Part shown: positions 39,584 to 46,114 of the stretch, piece after piece
Layout: every line of letters starts with the position of its first letter
How positions within the stretch are numbered: position 1 is the first letter of the stretch
Source: Pseudomonadales bacterium
Lineage (GTDB): Bacteria; Pseudomonadota; Gammaproteobacteria; Pseudomonadales; Azotimanducaceae
Assembly: GCA_028277965.1 (NCBI GenBank)
Contig: JANQFF010000072.1
Coordinates: 1 to 48,526 of the forward strand
DNA: 48,526 nt
Reading direction: 5' to 3'
Translations under genes and position numbers: made by a program
Notes under the pieces: generated by a model
Database searches by the model: none
What the model was told of the DNA's origin: nothing
The model's input: only the letters and a program-made list of their open reading frames with translations

Positions 39584-40369
39584 ATGAGCGCGCCTGTCGA
39601 TCGCGAGATCATCTGTGCCATCAACGACGGTGAGATTGCCGGCGAGATGCTGTACCGGTCGTTCCTGGACGGAGATTCGTTTGCAAGCTCAGCAGATGAA
39701 GATGGCGATCAGTTCGTCTACTGCGTTTTAGGGAATGGTCTTGCCCTTCAGGCAATTGTCTTCTTTCGGCACGACGCGGCTGAGGAGGCCGGATTCACTG
39801 TACCTTTTGCACAGCTTGCCCAGCAGGCAGGCACACAGGTGACGCCAGCTGGCGGTGAAGTCCGCTGCGTCTCCAAAGCGCGATGCCCTGTTCCCTGGCA
39901 CGCAGGTAAGCTCTGGGACCCCGAAGACTTCAGCATCATCGATGACGTCGCCCGTCGGCTGCGTGAAAACACGTTAGGGATACCACCACAGGTACATGGC
40001 GAGACTGATGACTTTTTCTCGCTTGGGGATTTCCTCGACGAACCCCATATGGCCCCGCAGTCCGCGTTTAAAGATTTCGGGAGCATCGGAGAAGAGGTAA
40101 GCGATGAATTGCGGTCATTTAATGACGTTGCGGACGAGCTGACAAACGCTGCGGACGGTGGTGTTTCGTTGGCGGAAGTGATTCGTCGCCAGGCAGTTCA
40201 GCTCGACCTCGCTCGACAGGAGTTCGAAGACAGTCTTGTTGAACGTCACAATGCCTATCAGTCGGAAATCCGGTCTGCACGGGAACAGATCATGGAGCTG
40301 AGGCTGGCGCTCGAAAAGGAACGGGCCCGGAGTCTCAAGTTGCGAAAAGCGCTCAAACAGAAGTCCTGA
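39584..40369 (+). CDS. Protein of unknown function with C-terminal coiled coil
   Basis: A 261-residue acidic, soluble protein with no family that I recognise. Residues about 1-125 look like a globular domain (REIICAINDGEIAGEMLYRSFLDGD, FVYCVLGNGLALQAIVFF, and Cys in VRCVSKARCPVPW). About 130-195 is acidic and probably flexible. About 195-258 is a strong heptad-rich coiled coil (VIRRQAVQLDLARQEFEDSL, IMELRLALEKERARSLKLRK). There is no signal or membrane segment. It might be a scaffold or oligomerising factor. It lies 45 bases upstream of the flavin monooxygenase-like gene. Confidence 0.75.
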   Translation: MSAPVDREIICAINDGEIAGEMLYRSFLDGDSFASSADEDGDQFVYCVLGNGLALQAIVFFRHDAAEEAGFTVPFAQLAQQAGTQVTPAGGEVRCVSKARCPVPWHAGKLWDPEDFSIIDDVARRLRENTLGIPPQVHGETDDFFSLGDFLDEPHMAPQSAFKDFGSIGEEVSDELRSFNDVADELTNAADGGVSLAEVIRRQAVQLDLARQEFEDSLVERHNAYQSEIRSAREQIMELRLALEKERARSLKLRKALKQKS

Positions 40370-40414
40370 AACCTCATTGCGTTATGATTGTGCGCAACAG
40401 TTGGGGGATATCTG

Positions 40415-41578
40415 TTGCAGACGGAAGAGCTTGAGGTGGCACATATACTGGACGTTATCGCCCGGCATGCAGCGGCTGCCGATCGGTCACGCTCGCTCGC
40501 TACCGATGTGGTTTCTGCAGTCCGCGCAAATGACATCATGCGCTTTTCAGCAACCGCCGAATTGGGAGGGTTGAACGCTTCAATTGTTCGGATAGCGCGG
40601 GAGCTCGAAGCTGTTAGCGGGGCGTGCGCATCGACCGCCTGGGTACTTTGGAACCATCTCTGCACGTTCCATCTTTTTGCAGGTCTGCTGGGCCCCGATA
40701 ACGCCGGTTGGTTACGCCGGATTGTCGAGTCTCACGGCTGGGTGTGTTTCCCGGCAGGTGCCAGTACCGGTGTCAGCGGTAGCCGCGATGGGGACACGGT
40801 ACGTCTGACCGGCAAGGCGGCGTTTGGATCCGGAGCGCGTTATGCGGACTTTGCTGGTGTATCTTTCATGCCTGAAGGTGAGCAGACACCGGCGTTCTGC
40901 CTGGTCGAACTCGACCAGCCGGGCGTGAACATCGATCCCGACTGGGTGGCGATGAGTCTGCGCGCAAGTGCAACGGACACGGTCCATTACGATGGTGCAC
41001 GCATCGACGCTGATCGGGTTGTCGACTTCCCGTTTATGTATCGCGTTGCCTTCAGAGATCCTGACCGCAAAATGATCAGCCCGCGTTACAGGGAAGACTG
41101 GGTAGGTCTCTCGGATATCTGGCTTGGGGCCATGGCAACCGGCCTCGTTCAGGCTGCGCTTGACGAGCTGACCGGCGGAGTCAAAGACCGGATTGCCATC
41201 ATGGGTGTGAAAGTTGCGGAGCGACCCAGCGTTCACCTGAATCTGGGTCAGGCACAGGTGTATCTCAATGCAGCCAGATCGACCATATACACGGCGTGCC
41301 ATGTGACCGATGAACGCATTGAGTCGGCAATCACACCAGGCGAGTCGGATTATCTCGATCAGCTTGGCGCCGCGGTAGCCGCTCTCCAGCTGTGCTCTCA
41401 GGCACTGCAACTCCTGCAGCGTGTGAACGGTGGTAACGGGCTGCGTGAAGGTCCTGAATTCGAGCGACGTGTCCGTGACGTCCAGGCGATGCCATTACAC
41501 ATCAATGCGCACCAGGACCGTGTGAACGAGCAGATTGGGCGTCATCTTCTCGGTTTGCCCGGGGACAACCCGTTCTAA
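40415..41578 (+). CDS. Acyl-CoA dehydrogenase-fold flavin monooxygenase-like protein
   Basis: A 387-residue protein with the acyl-CoA dehydrogenase fold and a type-2 C-terminal domain, like the flavin-dependent hydroxylases HsaA and DszC. Parts are the N-terminal helices with ELGGLNASIVRIARELEAVSGACASTAWV, the middle strand region VRLTGKAAFGSGARYADFAGV, MSLRASATDTVHYDGARI, and a C-terminal helical bundle. The catalytic Glu of true acyl-CoA dehydrogenases is not visible. It probably uses reduced flavin from a separate reductase, none being adjacent. Starts at TTG 40415 behind GGGGGA; substrate unknown. Confidence 0.86.
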   Translation: MQTEELEVAHILDVIARHAAAADRSRSLATDVVSAVRANDIMRFSATAELGGLNASIVRIARELEAVSGACASTAWVLWNHLCTFHLFAGLLGPDNAGWLRRIVESHGWVCFPAGASTGVSGSRDGDTVRLTGKAAFGSGARYADFAGVSFMPEGEQTPAFCLVELDQPGVNIDPDWVAMSLRASATDTVHYDGARIDADRVVDFPFMYRVAFRDPDRKMISPRYREDWVGLSDIWLGAMATGLVQAALDELTGGVKDRIAIMGVKVAERPSVHLNLGQAQVYLNAARSTIYTACHVTDERIESAITPGESDYLDQLGAAVAALQLCSQALQLLQRVNGGNGLREGPEFERRVRDVQAMPLHINAHQDRVNEQIGRHLLGLPGDNPF

Positions 41579-41686
41579 AGTATTCACTGGTCATGGGGTT
41601 GGGGTGGTTCCTCTATCTGTCAGGGGTTGTGTCAGAGAATCAAGATCAGTCTGCTAAAGTAATGACAATCGCATTGGGGGTGTCTT

Positions 41687-42325
41687 TTGGCAGAGCTCAC
41701 GATTGAGATATTTTCGGACGTTGTGTGTCCATGGTGTTTTATTGGCAAACGCCGACTGGATGCAGTTGTCACGGGCCAGGCCGATGTTGTGCTGCGCTGG
41801 CGGCCCTACCAGCTGTATCCGAATCTTCCGTCGGAAGGTGTCAACCGGGTCGAGGCGTTGGAGCGGCGATATGGCCCTGGTGCTGACCGAGGGCGGATAC
41901 CTGAACGGATCCGGCTGGAAGGGGAAGAGGAGGGTATCGAATTTCGATACGACCTCATCGAGCGTACTCCGAACACCACATTGGCCCACCGCCTGCTCGA
42001 ATTCAGCTTCCCGGCCGGATTACAGCACGAACTCGCTGAAGCCCTTTTTCAGGCTTATTTCTGCCGGGGTGTCGATGTAGGTGATGCAGAGGAACTCATT
42101 CGGATAGCGGCTGAGACCGGGCTTTCGGAACCTGATACGCGCGAATACCTTGCGTCAGATTCGGGTCTTGAAGAAGTGCGCGCGCAACTCGCCCGGGCAC
42201 CGGAACTTGGCATCAGTGGGGTTCCCGGATACTACCTTGCAGACAGTTTCCTGTTACCGGGAGCTCAGACCAGTGAGACGATGGGGCAGATAATCGATCG
42301 TGTGCGGACGAGAATTGCTGGTTAG
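41687..42325 (+). CDS. DsbA-family oxidoreductase (FrnE-like)
   Basis: A 212-residue cytoplasmic thioredoxin-fold protein of the FrnE / DsbA group. The redox motif is Cys14-Pro-Trp-Cys17 in FSDVVCPWCFIGKRRL. The helical insertion and GISGVPGYYLADSFLLPGAQ (cis-Pro loop) complete the fold. The start is TTG 41687, with GGGGG upstream. No signal peptide is seen, unlike periplasmic DsbA. It may act in polyketide-like isomerisation or oxidative-stress repair, as relatives do. Its stop overlaps the convergent zinc-ribbon gene by four bases. Confidence 0.9.
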   Translation: MAELTIEIFSDVVCPWCFIGKRRLDAVVTGQADVVLRWRPYQLYPNLPSEGVNRVEALERRYGPGADRGRIPERIRLEGEEEGIEFRYDLIERTPNTTLAHRLLEFSFPAGLQHELAEALFQAYFCRGVDVGDAEELIRIAAETGLSEPDTREYLASDSGLEEVRAQLARAPELGISGVPGYYLADSFLLPGAQTSETMGQIIDRVRTRIAG

Positions 42326-42546
42326 CTGGGCTTTGGCAAAACGAAATTAGGCGTGACCGGCTGGCTGAACTGGTGTTTGGACACTGTGTTGTAAACATAG
42401 CCACATTCGGAACAGTGGATCACGTAAAACCATGGTTGCTTGGCGCGGGATCGCTCCCGGCTTGGCGTGCTCACTATTTTGTCGATACCCGTCGCCTGAC
42501 ACGAAGGGCATTTTGGCTCGGCTGGACGGCTTGCCTGTTCGCTCAC
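42322..42546 (-). CDS. Small zinc-ribbon protein
   Basis: A 74-residue protein with two CxxC pairs, Cys13/Cys16 (CPSC) and Cys45/Cys48 (CSEC), spaced for a single zinc ribbon. Between them is a basic stretch STPSRERSRAKQPWFYVIH. The ATG overlaps the cysE stop by four bases, so it is translated with cysE. I do not recognise a named family. It could be a nucleic-acid or protein-binding accessory; the link to cysteine synthesis is only by position. Confidence 0.8.
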   Translation of the reverse strand: MSEQASRPAEPKCPSCQATGIDKIVSTPSRERSRAKQPWFYVIHCSECGYVYNTVSKHQFSQPVTPNFVLPKPS

Positions 42547-43391
42547 AACAGGTTGTGGTCCATGTCGTGAGCCGGGATGCGGTTGTGCAGGTGACCAACC
42601 ACTTTGGCAGGAACACCGGCAACCGTGACATTTGGCGGAACGTCCTGCAGGACAACGCTGCCCGCGCCGACCTTGGCATTTGTACCGATCTCGATGTTTC
42701 CGATGACCTTACATCCGGCGGCCAGGAGGACGCCTTTGCGGATTTTCGGGTGCCGGTCCCCGCTGGTCTTCCCTGTCCCACCCAGGGTGACGGAATGGAG
42801 TATGGAAACATCGTCTTCAACCACCGCGGTCTCACCGATGACAATTCCGGTTGCGTGGTCGAACATGATTCCTGAGCCGATCCGTGCAGCGGGATGGATA
42901 TCGACACCCAGGGTGACGGAAATCTGGTTCTGAAAAAACTGCGCCAGCGTTTTACGGTCGTGTTGCCACAGCCAATGGGCAACCCGGTGAGCCTGCAGGG
43001 CATGGAAACCTTTGAAGAACAGGAAGGGGCTCGACAGGTCTTCGCATGCCGGGTCGCGCGTATAGGTCGCCAGAATGTCGATTTCAGCTGACGAAAGAAG
43101 TTCGGGGTCTTCCGCCATCGCTTCACCGATCACGTCGCGAATCAGCATGGTTGGCAGCATCGGGTTGTCGAGTTTACTCGCAAGCCGGAAGCTCAGGGCG
43201 TCACCGAAAGTGGCATGGTTAAGAATGGTGGCGTGGAAGTAGCTTCCGAGAATGGGTTCTTCGGTTGCTTTGTGTTCAGCCTCGAGCCGCATCAGCGGCC
43301 ACAGGTCACCGGGCTGGGAAACATTCAGACCATTAGCGGCGCTGGAGGACGCGACCTGGTAAAACCGTTCTTCTATCGATGTCACACTCAT
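42543..43391 (-). CDS. cysE: Serine O-acetyltransferase
   Basis: A 282-residue enzyme making O-acetylserine from serine and acetyl-CoA, the first step of cysteine synthesis. N-terminal helices include SYFHATILNHATFGDALSFRL and LFFKGFHALQAHRVAHWLW. The left-handed beta-helix follows, with VDIHPAARIG (His166), FDHATGIVIGE (His179), SVTLGGTGK and GDRHPKIR. It closely matches the enterobacterial enzyme. The C-terminus ends HDMDHNLL, without the longer tail ending in Ile that binds CysK in E. coli. The ATG at 43391 is used; a GTG four codons upstream is possible. It shares a transcript with the zinc-ribbon gene. Confidence 0.95.
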   Translation of the reverse strand: MSVTSIEERFYQVASSSAANGLNVSQPGDLWPLMRLEAEHKATEEPILGSYFHATILNHATFGDALSFRLASKLDNPMLPTMLIRDVIGEAMAEDPELLSSAEIDILATYTRDPACEDLSSPFLFFKGFHALQAHRVAHWLWQHDRKTLAQFFQNQISVTLGVDIHPAARIGSGIMFDHATGIVIGETAVVEDDVSILHSVTLGGTGKTSGDRHPKIRKGVLLAAGCKVIGNIEIGTNAKVGAGSVVLQDVPPNVTVAGVPAKVVGHLHNRIPAHDMDHNLL

Positions 43392-43512
43392 GGTGATTGC
43401 CACAACTCAAGTCGGCGGAAGCCTATGCATTTGACTGATGTTTGCAACTGTCATTTTGCAATGTCGATATTGCTGGTCTATTTAAATATATATTTATCAA
43501 TAAGATAGAAAA
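43392..43512. promoter_or_regulatory. AT-rich gap upstream of cysE
   Basis: The 121 bases between the MocA-like gene stop and the cysE start include an AT-rich run (43480-43512, TATTTAAATATATATTTATC). It is the likely promoter region for cysE on the minus strand. I do not see a -35/-10 pair with standard spacing, and no operator is obvious. No T-rich hairpin marks the end of the MocA-like gene. Confidence 0.35.
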
Positions 43513-44106
43513 CTATTCTGATTTTAAATCGAGGTCTTCCGGGTGGTCGATGTCACGATATAAGCCGGGATCGTGGAGTTGAACTCCTAGTATCCTGGCA
43601 TGATTTGCCCGAAGGACATCCCGTGCGCCCTTGTCCCCGGTGCAGCGCTCGAGTTCGTAGAAGTAATCACGGTGCCAGCCGACCGGGTGTGTCGTGCCGG
43701 AATGTCCGGGTGCCTGGCCTACGATGATTGCCGGTTCGACACAGGATTTGGCCGTCCGGTAGAGCCGGGAGAGCGACTCGGTCCTGATGTATGGCATATC
43801 CATCAGCGCGACGAACGCCCATTGCCACGAAAGGTCACTGATACCACTTGCCAGCGAGTGCCCCATACCGAGGTGGGCATCTTCAGCAACGATAAATTCA
43901 CATGAGAATCTCTCGAGAAGATTTCGTAAGTGTGTGTCGTCGTGTTTGATGACAATGCGGACCGCATCGAATACCTCGACGTACTTCCCAACGGTGGTTT
44001 CAGCTACGGTCAGATTACCGAGCGTTTCGACGCGTTTGTCGGAACCGTAGCGCCGGCTGAAACCCGCGCCCAGGACGATGGCACCGACAGATGCCGATGA
44101 TGTCAT
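43513..44106 (-). CDS. MocA/MobA-like nucleotidyltransferase
   Basis: A 197-residue NTP transferase of the molybdenum-cofactor cytidylyl/guanylyl type. The nucleotide signature is VLGAGFSRRYGSDKR near the N-terminus, followed by EDAHLGMGHSLASGI, LMDMPYI and the C-terminal RDIDHPEDL. It probably attaches CMP to molybdopterin for XdhC-associated hydroxylases. ATG 44106 is used; GTG 44109 directly before it is also open. It begins seven bases after the XdhC stop on the same strand, the usual partnership. Confidence 0.88.
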   Translation of the reverse strand: MTSSASVGAIVLGAGFSRRYGSDKRVETLGNLTVAETTVGKYVEVFDAVRIVIKHDDTHLRNLLERFSCEFIVAEDAHLGMGHSLASGISDLSWQWAFVALMDMPYIRTESLSRLYRTAKSCVEPAIIVGQAPGHSGTTHPVGWHRDYFYELERCTGDKGARDVLRANHARILGVQLHDPGLYRDIDHPEDLDLKSE

Positions 44107-44112
44107 CACATG

Positions 44113-45114
44113 TCAACCGGCACTGACGGCTGCCAGTTCTTCGCGGGATTCCTGCACTTTTTTGTTTCGACATGCCGTGACCTCCGCGAGGATGGCGATG
44201 GCGATTTCAGGCGGTGTTTTGCTGCCGATTGGGAGGCCAATGGGCGCGTGTAACTTGGCCAGGTCGTCTTCGCTGACGTCGAGGGCAAGCAGGCGTTCCC
44301 GCCGGCTGGCTGAAGTGCGGGTGGACCCCATCGCCCCGATGTAGAAAGCGTCGGTTGTCAGCGCTTCCATCAGCCCCATATCGTCTATTCGCGGGTCGTG
44401 GGTTAACGCAACGATGGCAGTAGAAGGATCCGAAGCGCGATCGCGAACGGCGTCGTCCGGCATGTCATTCACCCTGGTGACCCCACTGAGCGGGAAATTC
44501 GACAGGAGGTCTTCCCGTGGATCGCAGACGGTCACCTCGTAGTCGAGCATGAGAGCCATCTCGGCGAGGTATTGGCTGACCATGCCTGCGCCGATCACGA
44601 ATAGCTGGTAGCGGGGGCCATAGGTGTGCGTCAGGACCTCGTTGTCTTCGTCCCAGGCCAGGGGTTCGTGATGATCGACACTTTCAATTCTGGTTTCGTG
44701 TGTTTTGAGATTGACCGTACGTTTTGCACACCGGCGGGTGTCGAGCGCCTCATTGAGAAGGGAGAAATGTTCGAGCGTTGTTTCTTCCGGGGCCTGTGGT
44801 TCTACAACGATGTAGAGGTGACCGCCGCATGGCAGACCGAGCTTTTCGGTTTCTTCGGCTGTAATGCCGTACTGAAAGAACTGCGCGTGTTCAGCCGCTA
44901 GCTCTCCCTGGGTGAGCTTCTCCAGCAGATCGTCTTCGACACACCCACCTGACAGGGAGCCAACAATCTGGCCCTTCCGGTTACAGGCCAGCAGCGAACC
45001 GACCGGGCGGGGTGAGGAACCCCAGGTCTGAACGACAGTGGCGAGCCAGCACGGTTCCCCGGCTTGCAACCAGTCGAGCACTTGTTTCAATACTTCTTTG
45101 TCCACAGCCTGCAT
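44113..45114 (-). CDS. XdhC/CoxF family molybdoenzyme maturation protein
   Basis: A 333-residue factor that binds molybdenum cofactor and helps sulfuration and insertion into xanthine dehydrogenase-family hydroxylases. The N-terminal domain has WLATVVQTWGSSPRPVGSLL and GSLSGGCVEDDLL; the C-terminal Rossmann domain has QLFVIGAGMVSQYLAEMAL, VTVCDPRE, TAIVALTHDPRIDDMGLMEAL and FYIGAMGSTRT. The ATG follows CAGGAGAG. No xdhA/B or cox structural genes lie in the window. It is co-transcribed with the MocA-like gene and diverges from the DUF2797 gene across 26 bases. Confidence 0.92.
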   Translation of the reverse strand: MQAVDKEVLKQVLDWLQAGEPCWLATVVQTWGSSPRPVGSLLACNRKGQIVGSLSGGCVEDDLLEKLTQGELAAEHAQFFQYGITAEETEKLGLPCGGHLYIVVEPQAPEETTLEHFSLLNEALDTRRCAKRTVNLKTHETRIESVDHHEPLAWDEDNEVLTHTYGPRYQLFVIGAGMVSQYLAEMALMLDYEVTVCDPREDLLSNFPLSGVTRVNDMPDDAVRDRASDPSTAIVALTHDPRIDDMGLMEALTTDAFYIGAMGSTRTSASRRERLLALDVSEDDLAKLHAPIGLPIGSKTPPEIAIAILAEVTACRNKKVQESREELAAVSAG

Positions 45115-45140
45115 GGGACTCTCCTGTTTGGCTTGCTCCT

Positions 45141-46085
45141 GTGAAACTTGAAAGACAGTTTACACTATCGGTGTATGGGATTGACGCAGACACATTTCAA
45201 GTGGCGGACCTGAAATCGCTCAAATGCACGATCGACACCTTGGTGCAGGCTGATGGTACGTGCGAGCTGAAACCGGCTTACGCCGTCGACGGGATTGATC
45301 TCTCGGAGCCACTTGGTAAGACGATCACACTGACGGTGTCTTCACCTGCTGCTTGCAGCAACTGTGGGACAGCCGCTCGGCTTTATCGAGACGGTTACTG
45401 TTATGAGTGTTTCTCCACGTTGGCACGATGTGATTTGTGCGTGGTGAGCCCGGCTCGCTGTCACTACCACGAAGGTACCTGCAGGGAACCGTCGTGGGGC
45501 GATTCGTTTTGTATGCAACCTCACGTTGTATACCTCGCCCTTGCAGGTGGACCCAAAGTTGGTATCACCCGCGACGGTCGCGAGCACCAGCGCTGGACCG
45601 ATCAGGGTGCCCACGAAGCCATCAGGATCGTGCGCACACCTACCCGCCGCAGCGCTGGCATCGTTGAAGCGCACCTTGCACGGTACGTGGCTGACAAATC
45701 GGATTGGCGACAGGTCGTCCGTGGTGTTCAAAAGTCAGTCGACCTTTTTGAGCTGGCCCGCCAGCTACGCCGGCAGCTCCCCGACATGAAAGCGCTGGAA
45801 ACAGACATGCCCATAGGCGACGAAATTGATGCTGTTACCTGGAATGTCGATGACACCGTCACAAGGATCCGTCATCCTGTTCAGGCGTATAGTCCACCCA
45901 AACGTCTGGTGCTCGATGAGAGTGCTCAACTTATTCGTGATCGTTTTGAAGGTGTGCTTGGGCACTTCCTTCTGCTGAAGCGCGGTGTGTTCGATATATG
46001 GGCCCACCGGGGAATGGGTATCGACGTGACTTTCTCATCCGACTCATTGGACGAGGAAGATGAAGGGCAGTTATCGCTGATCTAA
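45141..46085 (+). CDS. DUF2797 family cysteine-rich protein, GIY-YIG-like core
   Basis: A 314-residue protein. Nine Cys residues between 72 and 124 (SNCGTAA, CYECF, CDLC and others) suggest zinc binding. From 129 it reads VVYLALAGGPKVGITR and then HQRWTDQGAHEAIRI, RTPTRRSAGIVEAHL with Glu176. The order Y, KVGITR, Arg, Glu resembles the GIY-YIG nuclease fold, which I offer as inference only. The C-terminal part is acidic. GTG 45141 fits the family start; the ribosome site is weak. It precedes pepN by 29 bases on the same strand. Function is not established. Confidence 0.84.
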   Translation: MKLERQFTLSVYGIDADTFQVADLKSLKCTIDTLVQADGTCELKPAYAVDGIDLSEPLGKTITLTVSSPAACSNCGTAARLYRDGYCYECFSTLARCDLCVVSPARCHYHEGTCREPSWGDSFCMQPHVVYLALAGGPKVGITRDGREHQRWTDQGAHEAIRIVRTPTRRSAGIVEAHLARYVADKSDWRQVVRGVQKSVDLFELARQLRRQLPDMKALETDMPIGDEIDAVTWNVDDTVTRIRHPVQAYSPPKRLVLDESAQLIRDRFEGVLGHFLLLKRGVFDIWAHRGMGIDVTFSSDSLDEEDEGQLSLI

Positions 46086-46114
46086 CAACAGTGCTGGAAA
46101 TTGGGAATGAGTAC

